Shown piece by piece: positions 1 through 7,838 of a DNA stretch of 64,000 nt (positions are counted from its first letter, which is position 1; every line of letters starts with the position of its first letter). Position numbers and translations under genes: made by a program. The stretch is from the NCBI RefSeq assembly GCF_047922965.1, contig NZ_CP150481.1, positions 2,542,001 through 2,606,000 of the forward strand. Reading direction: 5' to 3'. The notes beneath the pieces are model-generated. The model searched no databases, was not told the origin of the DNA, and saw only the letters and a list, made by a program, of their open reading frames with translations. The stretch is from Neptunicella plasticusilytica. GTDB taxonomy: Bacteria > Pseudomonadota > Gammaproteobacteria > Enterobacterales > Alteromonadaceae.

Positions 1-1
1 A

Positions 2-808
2 GAAGCTGGCTGCAATGCTCGTATGTGTGCCAAAGTAGAACGAGCTGAAGCCGTCGCCTCGGATGAGGCCATGGATGATATTATCGAGGCATCTGATGCC
101 GTCATGGTTGCTCGCGGTGATCTGGGGGTTGAAATTGGCGATGCCGAGCTGGTTGGCGTGCAGAAAAAACTGATAGCCCGTTCCCGTCAACTGAACAAAG
201 TAGTGATTACCGCCACCCAAATGATGGAATCGATGATCGACAGTCCCATGCCTACCCGGGCAGAAGTCATGGATGTGGCCAACGCCGTGCTGGATGGTAC
301 TGACGCGGTGATGCTATCAGCAGAGACCGCGGCGGGTAATTACCCGGTAGAAACCGTTCAGGCAATGGCGCGTGTTTGTGAAGGAGCAGAGACCCATCCC
401 AGCGTAAAAATTTCCAAGCATCGCATCGACGAGAATTTCAGCTCGATTAGTGAAACAACTGCCCTGTCGGCTGTTTACGCGGCAAATCATTTGTCTTCCA
501 TTAAGGCGATTGTAGCGCTGACCGAAACCGGTGATACAGCCCGGTTGATGTCACGCATTACCTCCTTCTTGCCAATATTTGCCATGTCCCGCCATCAGGA
601 GTCATTAAACGTTATGGCACTTTATCGCGGAGTAAAACCTGTCTATTTTGATTCCAAACATTGTCAACCTGGTCGTTTAACCTTTGACGTCAAATCCAGA
701 TTGTTGGAAAAAGGTCTGGTACAGCCGGGGGATCAATTGATTATGACCTACGGTGACAATATGGAAACCGTCGGGGCAACCAATAGCTGCAAAATTATTA
801 CGGTCTGA
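2..808 (+). CDS. pykA: Pyruvate kinase, C-terminal part (5' end outside window)
   Basis: Catalyses phosphoenolpyruvate + ADP to pyruvate + ATP, the last glycolytic step, in the cytosol. The reading frame is open from base 2 (EAGCNARMCAKVERAEAV), so the true start lies upstream; the ATG at 23 is internal. Visible are the end of the TIM barrel (MVARGDLGVEIG, then TATQMMESMI and the PTRAEVMDVANAVLDGTDA segment around the active site) and the complete C-terminal allosteric domain ending in GATNSCKIITV. The sequence resembles E. coli PykA (type II) more than PykF. The 3' end overlaps the convergent membrane-protein gene by 11 bases. pfkA lies 4.4 kb downstream. Confidence 0.95.
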   Translation, partial: EAGCNARMCAKVERAEAVASDEAMDDIIEASDAVMVARGDLGVEIGDAELVGVQKKLIARSRQLNKVVITATQMMESMIDSPMPTRAEVMDVANAVLDGTDAVMLSAETAAGNYPVETVQAMARVCEGAETHPSVKISKHRIDENFSSISETTALSAVYAANHLSSIKAIVALTETGDTARLMSRITSFLPIFAMSRHQESLNVMALYRGVKPVYFDSKHCQPGRLTFDVKSRLLEKGLVQPGDQLIMTYGDNMETVGATNSCKIITV

Positions 809-1319
809 TTTCTTCTGTCCTGAGCTGTTTTCGCACCGGGTGATGCCTGGTGCGACCTTTGCGGTAGCGCCGCAAGTATTTAATGCTCACTAAATACACA
901 TATCCTCCGACAAATCCGGCAAAACACTGCCATAAATACCCCCAAAACGAACGGGCACCGGCAATCAGCGTAATATCAAAAATATGATCCATCGCAAAAT
1001 GAATACAAATTACTGCCAATAACCCGCCAATAGGATAGACCCAATAGCTCACTCTGCGTTCCCGGGTGGAGTAACGATTGCGTATGGTTGACATCACCAC
1101 AAAAGCCAACAATAACCCTAACGCCAATATTGAGCCATATCCAGGTGCCAAATCGACTAAATCCGATAAAGCAGAGTCTATGCGTATACTCATATTGATA
1201 TCCACCCCAACACTGGCCAGTTCATTCAGCACAAACTGGGTGTGAGCGATACTGGCAATCATGAAAGTAGTCAGGGTGGCCAGCAAATAGCCGATCATCC
1301 GGCGAACGATTTTATTCAT
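798..1319 (-). CDS. Unrecognised membrane protein
   Basis: I do not recognise the family. About 173 residues with four hydrophobic segments (near residues 7-30, 63-80, 95-117 and 124-150), followed by a very basic tail rich in Arg, suggesting an inner-membrane protein with a cytoplasmic C terminus. The ATG at 1319 is preferred over the upstream in-frame start because AGGA lies nine bases before it. It is convergent with and overlaps the end of pykA. No function can be inferred. Confidence 0.6.
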   Translation of the reverse strand: MNKIVRRMIGYLLATLTTFMIASIAHTQFVLNELASVGVDINMSIRIDSALSDLVDLAPGYGSILALGLLLAFVVMSTIRNRYSTRERRVSYWVYPIGGLLAVICIHFAMDHIFDITLIAGARSFWGYLWQCFAGFVGGYVYLVSIKYLRRYRKGRTRHHPVRKQLRTEEIRP

Positions 1320-1471
1320 AATGATTGATCCTGCCATATTCCATAACAGCATTCAGACAACAAAAAAGGATATTAAATCTAACAAATGCGATTACGCTAT
1401 TGAAATAATTGCATAATTCTTCAACACTACAAAATAATTTATCATTTAATATCGCCGCAACGGAACGCATT

Positions 1472-2689
1472 ATGCCGATTTTATCTACTTATCGACTAGC
1501 CGTTAACCTGATACGGGTTGCCGCATTGAGCCCGTTACTCTGTTTCCCGTCATCCACTTTTGCCAAACAGCAGACGTTTCCACGCTTTGAACTAGAGGCC
1601 GTTATTAGTCATCTTGATCATCCCTGGGCTCTCGAGGCAATTGGCGACGCTGAATTTCTGGTTACCACCAAACCCGGCCAGTTATTACTTATTCAACAAG
1701 ATCAAGTCCAGACCTGGATCAAAGGTGTACCCGAGGTTTTGAATCAGGGACAAGGCGGCTTGATGGATATTGAGCTTCATCCAGATTATAAAACCAATGG
1801 CTGGATCTATCTCAGCTACGCTTATGCCGAAAACGGTCATAACGCCACCCGCATATTAAGAGCACATATCCACAATAATGAACTGGTAGATCAGCAAATA
1901 ATCTTTACTGCCAGCCCGCTCAAGGACACATATGTCCACTACGGGGCCAGAATGGTATTTCTGCCTGACAACAGTTTAATCATCAGCGTTGGCGACGGTT
2001 TCGACTATCGGGAAGATGCACAGCGACTTGACAGCCAGCTTGGAAAGCTGATTCGAATCAAAGATGACGGCAGTCTGCCAGACAACAATCCGCGCTTTGA
2101 AGAGCCTGAAGCCAACCCTTTTATCTGGTCCTATGGACACCGCAATCCACAAGGGCTGTATTACGACAAACAACGAAAAATATTGTTCGAGCATGAACAT
2201 GGTCCGGCCGGAGGTGACGAGATTAATCTGATCCAGCCGGGCAAAAATTATGGCTGGCCTGTTATCACCAAGGGCAAAGACTATTCGGGAGCCATGATCA
2301 GCCCCTATCAGACCTATCCTGGCATGGAACAACCATTTATAGACTGGACGCCTTCGATAGCCCCGTCGTCAATGCTGGTTTACCGTGGTGAAATGTTCAA
2401 AGAAATTAACGGCGATCTGTTAGTTACCACCTTAAAGACTCGTGAATTGCGCTGGCTGAAAATGCAGGGAAATAAAGTAGTTCAACAGAAAAGTTTACTC
2501 CGTTACCTGAATGAAAGACTGCGGGATATTAAAATCGACGCCCAGGGGGCAATATATATTCTAACTGATGGTGAGCAGGCAAAACTGCTCAAGGTCACCC
2601 GCAGAAAAACCGCTAAAGACACTGAAACAACAGGACAGCCAGCAGCAAAAGATGCGGAAAAATCACCGTCGGCTTTAAACAGTGCCTGA
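1472..2689 (+). CDS. yliI: PQQ-dependent aldose sugar dehydrogenase (YliI/Asd family)
   Basis: Predicted periplasmic soluble quinoprotein that oxidises aldose sugars with PQQ and calcium (glucose/sorbosone dehydrogenase beta-propeller family). The N terminus carries a signal peptide ending near FPSSTFA. Diagnostic stretches are LDHPWALEAIG, QGQGGLMDIELHPDY, GDGFDYREDAQRLDSQLGKL, WSYGHRNPQGL and EHGPAGGDEINLI followed by GKNYGWP, all colinear with E. coli YliI. An in-frame TTG lies at 1409, but the ATG at 1472 begins directly at the signal peptide and gives about 405 residues. The C terminus has a short polar extension after LLKVTRRK. No PQQ biosynthesis genes are in the window. The 3' end overlaps the convergent gene at 2613-3008 by 77 bases. 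Confidence 0.88.
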   Translation: MPILSTYRLAVNLIRVAALSPLLCFPSSTFAKQQTFPRFELEAVISHLDHPWALEAIGDAEFLVTTKPGQLLLIQQDQVQTWIKGVPEVLNQGQGGLMDIELHPDYKTNGWIYLSYAYAENGHNATRILRAHIHNNELVDQQIIFTASPLKDTYVHYGARMVFLPDNSLIISVGDGFDYREDAQRLDSQLGKLIRIKDDGSLPDNNPRFEEPEANPFIWSYGHRNPQGLYYDKQRKILFEHEHGPAGGDEINLIQPGKNYGWPVITKGKDYSGAMISPYQTYPGMEQPFIDWTPSIAPSSMLVYRGEMFKEINGDLLVTTLKTRELRWLKMQGNKVVQQKSLLRYLNERLRDIKIDAQGAIYILTDGEQAKLLKVTRRKTAKDTETTGQPAAKDAEKSPSALNSA

Positions 2690-3008
2690 AGTACTCCATT
2701 AACAAAGCCGATATCCCGCCTCGTTTCGCTAACCATTGTCGATGCAACTGGTAGGCCGGTTCTGTACTGTGCTGCTCGATAGCCCGCTCAATATCTATCA
2801 ACCTCTCCCCCATTCTGGATTGCATGGTTTTTACTATTGCATCCTGCACATACAAAACGCCTACCAGACAAATGGCGATGGGCTGCGGGTTAACCAACAA
2901 ATACAATGTGATCAGGATATTAACGAGTTTAATCCACAACGAATATTTTTCGTAATCTTCAAATTGCTGCTGTAAACAACGCCATTCATCAGACAGTTCA
3001 TTGGTCAT
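2613..3008 (-). CDS. Unrecognised small membrane protein
   Basis: 131 residues, no family recognised. The N-terminal part is polar (EWRCLQQQFEDYEKY), followed by a hydrophobic segment near residues 27-55, an amphipathic middle and a C-terminal hydrophobic segment (PTVIFPHLLLLAVLLFQCL). The predicted topology is two membrane helices. It lies four bases downstream of the EamA gene on the same strand, so the two are probably co-transcribed. Its last 77 bases overlap the end of the sugar dehydrogenase gene on the other strand. Confidence 0.55.
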   Translation of the reverse strand: MTNELSDEWRCLQQQFEDYEKYSLWIKLVNILITLYLLVNPQPIAICLVGVLYVQDAIVKTMQSRMGERLIDIERAIEQHSTEPAYQLHRQWLAKRGGISALLMEYFRHCLKPTVIFPHLLLLAVLLFQCL

Positions 3009-3012
3009 TACG

Positions 3013-3948
3013 TTATCCTTTTACGCCCGGGCGAGATTTGCCTGCTGAGGCCAATATCGATCCCGTTACTACCAGCCCGGCACCAACATAAGCTATCCAG
3101 TTAATATCACTTGCCACAAAATGATCTGGCCAGATCCTCAATGCCAAAGACATGCTGGCAATGGTGACCAAGGGTGCTAACGCAATAACAGCACTTACTT
3201 TGGAAGCATGCCAGACAAACATTGCTTCGGTAAAAGCACCATAACCCACTATGGTATTAATGCAACAAAATGCCAATGACCAAAACTGTAAACTGTCGAG
3301 TTGCGTCAGGGTACCAAGAGACGAGAAAGGTAAAAGCGCCAGCACTCCGGCCGTATACATCACCAAAGTAATTTGCTTGGCACCCATCTGCCGTAACAGG
3401 CGTTTTTGCAATAGACCATACACAGCCCAGGTAATCGCTGCCAGTACGATCATAATCACGCCCAGACTGTAGTTGTTCAAAGAGCTTAACAGTTCGTCCA
3501 ACCTGTTGTTAAAAAACAACAGCATACCGACAAACAACAGAAATGCGCCTAACCATTCGAGCCGGCTGAATTTTTCCTTATACAAATATATACCGCCTAG
3601 CATCACCATAAATGGCGCTAACTGGATCAAAACCTGGGCGGTTTCCGGATTCAGATAGTCCAGTCCTTTGAGATACAACACATAGTTAATAATCAAACCG
3701 ATGGATGCGATGGTCAGTAAACCAGCATGATGTTTATTCAGTGAAGATAATCGCGGTAATGCATTGTTACGCCACAAAACAATCAGCACAAACCCTGCCG
3801 CAACAGCAAATCGATACCAGGTAATGGTGACAGGATCCATTTTTTCCAATGACAACTTCAGAAATACCGGCAATACCCCCCACATAACGGCAGTAGTTAA
3901 TGCCAGAAAAAATCCGTACCAATGGCGAACTTCAGAACTGCTTTGCAT
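3013..3948 (-). CDS. EamA/DMT-family transporter
   Basis: Inner-membrane permease of the drug/metabolite transporter superfamily with two EamA repeats and about ten hydrophobic helices. The first repeat begins HWYGFFLALTTAVMWGVLP and includes TWYRFAVAA; the second begins SLGVIMIVLAAITWAVYG. The substrate is not predictable; relatives export amino acids or other metabolites. An in-frame ATG at 3990 would add 14 residues; neither start has a strong ribosome site, and the shorter version brings the first helix close to the N terminus. Probably in an operon with the small membrane protein downstream. Confidence 0.85.
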   Translation of the reverse strand: MQSSSEVRHWYGFFLALTTAVMWGVLPVFLKLSLEKMDPVTITWYRFAVAAGFVLIVLWRNNALPRLSSLNKHHAGLLTIASIGLIINYVLYLKGLDYLNPETAQVLIQLAPFMVMLGGIYLYKEKFSRLEWLGAFLLFVGMLLFFNNRLDELLSSLNNYSLGVIMIVLAAITWAVYGLLQKRLLRQMGAKQITLVMYTAGVLALLPFSSLGTLTQLDSLQFWSLAFCCINTIVGYGAFTEAMFVWHASKVSAVIALAPLVTIASMSLALRIWPDHFVASDINWIAYVGAGLVVTGSILASAGKSRPGVKG

Positions 3949-4123
3949 GAATCGTTTTCTACCTAAAGAGTGAGTCAATGTCGAGAACATCTAATTTCTG
4001 GAATATTGGGCGCAACAACATAACAATCGGTTAATCCATTTATTAATGGTAGACGGGCGATTTGTCAGTCAGACGAAGGGCTCCAACATAAACCACGTTG
4101 GCAGAAATCTATCCATCAGCAAG

Positions 4124-4972
4124 TTAATCCGAATCGATTAAATCACCTAGATCGTCAATCAGATCGGTCAGTTCATGATCCATTTTACTACGCTGTTTGG
4201 CTGACAAACTTTGATCAATATCCGCAACGAGGCGAGCGTACACCATCCTGTTTTGCTCCACCAGTGTTATAAACTGCTGCGCCTGAAATTCTTGCGGGTT
4301 GGTAATAAGATGTAAGAAAGATGTAGAAAAACCGGCAGTATTTCGTTGATTGATTAACATTTCCCGCGCAGCTGATTGCCAGGCTCGGCGATAGGCGAGC
4401 CAACTTTCAAAGGCAGACTGGAATTCCGGTAATGCCTGTTTGATAACCTGCTCTTGAGCGGTTGATAGATTACCGACAAACTCTTCAAAATTCTCGACAA
4501 TTTCCTCGAAGCGCTGCTCAGCCAACTCTTGTTGGGTTTTGTTTGCCCGCTGTTCTTGCTGTTCAGCGTTTTCCTTTTCCAGTTCATCAAACATCTCGTT
4601 GATTTGCTGATCCGTCAGCATCGGGGCCAATTCGACCAAATCGGGGGCCAACTTGTCCCTGAATCGATACCAGTGCTGCCTGCCCTGCTCAAAATGCCCT
4701 AACCACTGGTCAAAATCTAACGCACCGTCTCGATGCTGCTCCCTTATCGTTATTAACTGTTGCTGATAACGTTGCAGTTCATCTTTTCGATGCCATTGCA
4801 ACCAGCCTTGCAATTTCGCATCCACAGTTTTTTTCTGGCTGCGAGTTAGCTCAATGTAATCATCCACATACCAATAGACCAACCAGTCAAGATTATTGTA
4901 GGCAAATTTAGAACTACAACCCGAGAGCAGCAGTAACAAACCAATTATCCATAACGGGCACTTTCTTAACAT
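4124..4972 (-). CDS. DUF6279-type lipoprotein
   Basis: 282-residue predicted outer-membrane or periplasmic lipoprotein. The N terminus is a lipoprotein signal with lipobox LLSGC around residue 19. The mature part starts with the family-typical SKFAYNNLDWLVYWYVDDYIELT and continues as long charged helices rich in Gln and Glu (for example ELEKENAEQQEQRANKTQQE), probably coiled coil. The function of this family is unknown. It is transcribed alone, divergently from pfkA. Confidence 0.75.
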   Translation of the reverse strand: MLRKCPLWIIGLLLLLSGCSSKFAYNNLDWLVYWYVDDYIELTRSQKKTVDAKLQGWLQWHRKDELQRYQQQLITIREQHRDGALDFDQWLGHFEQGRQHWYRFRDKLAPDLVELAPMLTDQQINEMFDELEKENAEQQEQRANKTQQELAEQRFEEIVENFEEFVGNLSTAQEQVIKQALPEFQSAFESWLAYRRAWQSAAREMLINQRNTAGFSTSFLHLITNPQEFQAQQFITLVEQNRMVYARLVADIDQSLSAKQRSKMDHELTDLIDDLGDLIDSD

Positions 4973-5209
4973 AATCCTGCCAAATCACTGATTAACCGAA
5001 TTCTATGATAACCATTTATGCAGGTTTCTAAATACCTCATTGCGCAACAAATTGTTTCCATATACGTCAATCCAGTCCATTCACAATATATTTACATTTT
5101 TACTGATGACACATCCTGTTTTTATCCACATAATCGGCTAACTGTTTAATTTAAAAAATGAATATTTCACAAATCAGTGAAAACAGCTGAACCAGGAGGA
5201 CCGATAACC

Positions 5210-6214
5210 ATGAAACGAATTGCAGTATTAACCTCAGGTGGGGACGCGCCAGGCATGAACGCCTGTATTCGCGCAATTGTGCTGACGGCTCACCGCAACC
5301 AGATTGAAGTTATCGGCTTTCGACATGGATATAACGGCTTGTTAAAACGCGAGTATCAACCGCTACACCCTGGTGATGTCGTAAATATTATTCAGCGCGG
5401 CGGCACTATATTACGCAGCGCACGCTGCCCGGAGTTTGTCACCGTCGAATCGGCGGAATTGGCTGCACATAACCTCAATGGTATGCATATTGACGCGCTG
5501 CTGGTGATAGGTGGCAATGGTTCCTTTATGGGAGCGGAACATCTGGCCAAATATTGGGACGGTCAAGTGGTCACCTTGCCCGGAACAATCGATAACGATA
5601 TCGCTGGAACCGACGGTACCATAGGTTACTACACAGCTATCGATACTGCATTGGAAGCCATTGATAAAGTGCGAGATACAGCGGACGCATTCGAGCGGAT
5701 ATTTCTGATTGAGGTTATGGGGCGTCATGCCGGATTTATCGGTTTAAACGCGGCCATTGGGTCGGGAGCAGAACAAATGCTGCTACCTGAATTACTCGAC
5801 GATGGAAAAGCCATAGATCTAAGCCAGATTATGCGCCATATCAAAGTCACCCGACAAAAGCGCGGGATGTGCAGTTACATTATTATCATTACCGAAAATC
5901 TGTATCCAGGCGGTGCATCAGCGCTGGCTGACAAGCTAACCAAAGAAATGAATGTTGATTGCAAACCCGTTATTCTCGGTTATATACAACGAGGTGGCTC
6001 TCCAGTCAGTATGGATCGGATATTAGCCACTAAACTGGGGGCGTACGCTGTAGAAGCGGCGCGGGATGGAAAACATTTAATCATGGTAGGCGAACAGAAT
6101 CACCGGGTTGTGGAAATTCCGCTGGAACAAACTCGTACCGAGAAAAAGCCGCTTGATCCCTATTTGGTCGAAATTCAGCAAGACTTTTTTGACATGGTCA
6201 AAAATCCAACCTAA
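5210..6214 (+). CDS. pfkA: 6-phosphofructokinase
   Basis: Phosphorylates fructose 6-phosphate to fructose 1,6-bisphosphate, the committing step of glycolysis. The 334-residue protein aligns with E. coli PfkA from end to end: nucleotide-binding LTSGGDAPGMNA (7-18), GTIDNDIAGTD with the catalytic Asp near 128, MGRHAGFIG and YIQRGGSPVSMDRILAT. The ATG at 5210 is chosen because a strong AGGAGGA stands nine bases upstream; the in-frame start at 5177 has none. One oddity: the usual GGDGS at residues 101-105 reads GGNGS, so the Asp that binds magnesium in E. coli (D103) is Asn here. Gly104, which marks ATP rather than pyrophosphate use, is kept. Confidence 0.95.
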   Translation: MKRIAVLTSGGDAPGMNACIRAIVLTAHRNQIEVIGFRHGYNGLLKREYQPLHPGDVVNIIQRGGTILRSARCPEFVTVESAELAAHNLNGMHIDALLVIGGNGSFMGAEHLAKYWDGQVVTLPGTIDNDIAGTDGTIGYYTAIDTALEAIDKVRDTADAFERIFLIEVMGRHAGFIGLNAAIGSGAEQMLLPELLDDGKAIDLSQIMRHIKVTRQKRGMCSYIIIITENLYPGGASALADKLTKEMNVDCKPVILGYIQRGGSPVSMDRILATKLGAYAVEAARDGKHLIMVGEQNHRVVEIPLEQTRTEKKPLDPYLVEIQQDFFDMVKNPT

Positions 6215-6410
6215 TCAATATGTTATTAACTTTTTCAGGATAACTGTTTTTTTGTACCAATCCGCATTGGCATGTGTGGATTGGTATTCGGCTGGCGGGT
6301 TTTGATGGGTATCGGGTGTTAATCTTTTATTTTAAATGAGAATTTGCTCGGCAAATCCGCAAACTCTGTTAATATCGCCGCCCTTTTGTTCAGCTTCAGC
6401 AAATATTTGT

Positions 6411-6755
6411 ATGTCCAAATTTTTCTTTAAAGGTCGCATCGACGCCAGAGAGCAATATCAGCGCTTTGGTTACAAGCCTAAACGTAATATTAAACCCGGC
6501 ACTGAAGAATCACCTCTAAACTTGACGGTAAATAATGAAGAGCGCAAAACGGCGGTAGAAGTCTTGCTAAAAGAACATGGGCTCTGCGCCAATATCCAGA
6601 TTAATAGTGATGCTGAAGAAGACTTGCACGAGCTGGACGTGATGTTGCGACGCCCGAAGACCACCACTTTTGATAAAACACCAAAACGTAATGATCCCTG
6701 TCATTGCGGTAGTGGTAAAAAATATAAGAAATGCTGTTCAGCTCAATTGGCTTAA
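6411..6755 (+). CDS. SEC-C zinc-motif protein (PBPRA1643-like)
   Basis: About 114 residues. The N-terminal MSKFFFKGRIDAR and the following YKPKRN are typical of a small gammaproteobacterial family named after PBPRA1643. The C terminus is a SEC-C zinc-binding motif, RNDPCHCGSGKKYKKCC, as found at the end of SecA. The molecular role of the family is unknown. The ATG at 6411 is preferred over the in-frame ATG at 6336 because family homology starts there; no good ribosome site is visible for either. The stop overlaps the convergent ACT-domain gene by 18 bases. Confidence 0.8.
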   Translation: MSKFFFKGRIDAREQYQRFGYKPKRNIKPGTEESPLNLTVNNEERKTAVEVLLKEHGLCANIQINSDAEEDLHELDVMLRRPKTTTFDKTPKRNDPCHCGSGKKYKKCCSAQLA

Positions 6756-7133
6756 CAGACGCATAGCATTTTCTGCCTTGCTGACTGGCACAAAGACGTG
6801 ATCGTGATAATAGGCCGCGACGACATTGGCACTGATATCATACTCGGCCAGTTTGGTTGCAACTGCGGCGGTAAGCCCAACTGCTTCCAGGCTCGAATGT
6901 ATCTGCAATGTAATACACTTTAATACCGCCTCATACTCGAACCCCGCCTGATCAGCACTGTCTTTATCGATAATCAGGCTTACCCCTTCGCGTTCAACAA
7001 AATACGCCAGCGGATCGAGATGCATGTACAGGGCAATATCGGCAGTCTTGGAGGTGTAGAAAATGTACTCTGGCTCAAGCAATATTGGCGACATATTGCT
7101 GAGTAAGTTAGCTAAATCTGTCTCACCACTCAT
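6738..7133 (-). CDS. ACT-domain protein
   Basis: 131-residue protein with two ACT-like halves: an N-terminal MSPILLEPEYIFYTSK segment and a C-terminal one (CITLQIHSSLEAVGLTAAVATKLAEYDIS, then ANVVAAYYHDHVFVP). Such small ACT proteins usually bind amino acids. The ATG at 7133 has GAGGAA eight bases upstream, better than the GTG at 7136. It lies 14 bases after the D-Ala-D-Ala dipeptidase stop and is the last gene of the operon starting at 11275, which suggests a role in sensing or handling amino acids. Confidence 0.78.
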   Translation of the reverse strand: MSGETDLANLLSNMSPILLEPEYIFYTSKTADIALYMHLDPLAYFVEREGVSLIIDKDSADQAGFEYEAVLKCITLQIHSSLEAVGLTAAVATKLAEYDISANVVAAYYHDHVFVPVSKAENAMRLLSQLS

Positions 7134-7147
7134 CACCGGTTCCTCGT

Positions 7148-7837
7148 CTATTTAACCGGAAAATCGTAATACACTTTATTTTTCTGTTTGCCATCGGCAG
7201 AGTAGCTAAAATGCCACCATTCCATATCGTAGGGAATAAAATCCTGCGCTTCCATCAACGCTTTAAGACGATAGCGATTTTCTCGCTGTACGGGGGTAAC
7301 ACGTGGATCATCAGTGTTCGAAATCGGATCAAAAAAATCAAAGCTCCCGCCCATGTCTATTGGCTGCCATTGCCCTTGGGCATTTTTTTCAGCAATGGTC
7401 ATATCGACAGTATAACCGCGACTATGGCCTGACTTGGCGGCAATATATCCGCCTAACAGCTTGTCCTTGGCTAAATTAGGATAATAATCCTTTTTGGTAC
7501 GGGTATCGGTTGCATCGTTTACCCAGCGAACAAAGTGATCGACTGCGCGTTGCGGTCGATAACAATCAAAAAAATACAAATTAAGGCCTTGCTCAGCAGC
7601 AGCCTGGTATACCTTTTTTAACGCCTTGGCGGCATCTTTTTTCAGGATACAGGCGGCATTGCGATATCCATCTACCGGCTGGCCGACAAAGTTATTGTCT
7701 GTCGCATAGCGTAAGTCAAACACCGCATTCGGGATCACTTTTGCTACATCAATAAAATCGGTAGGCATTTGAGCTTCAGCCAGAGCCAGAGTCGACACTA
7801 CAGATAAACTGAATAACATCATTCTCGTTTTACCCAC
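7148..7837 (-). CDS. ddpX: D-alanyl-D-alanine dipeptidase (VanX/DdpX, M15D)
   Basis: Zinc metallopeptidase that hydrolyses D-Ala-D-Ala. The N terminus (MLFSLSVVSTLALAEA) is a signal peptide, so it acts in the periplasm. Zinc and catalytic motifs of VanX are visible: SGHSRGYTVDM (His and Asp ligands) and EWWHF (catalytic Glu, third His). DLRYATDNNFVGQPVDGY and the FDCYRPQ segment are family-typical. The start is GTG at 7837 with AAGGAG six bases upstream, a ribosome site that lies inside the end of the preceding deacylase gene; the gap is one base. No van resistance genes are adjacent, so a catabolic or cell-wall recycling role is more likely. Confidence 0.92.
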   Translation of the reverse strand: MGKTRMMLFSLSVVSTLALAEAQMPTDFIDVAKVIPNAVFDLRYATDNNFVGQPVDGYRNAACILKKDAAKALKKVYQAAAEQGLNLYFFDCYRPQRAVDHFVRWVNDATDTRTKKDYYPNLAKDKLLGGYIAAKSGHSRGYTVDMTIAEKNAQGQWQPIDMGGSFDFFDPISNTDDPRVTPVQRENRYRLKALMEAQDFIPYDMEWWHFSYSADGKQKNKVYYDFPVK

Positions 7838-7838
7838 G

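Noticed and set aside
7148..7837. D-Ala-D-Ala dipeptidase as part of a vancomycin resistance cluster.
   Set aside because: No vanH, vanA-type ligase or VanS/VanR pair is adjacent; the neighbours are a deacylase and a LytTR system, and the organism appears Gram-negative.
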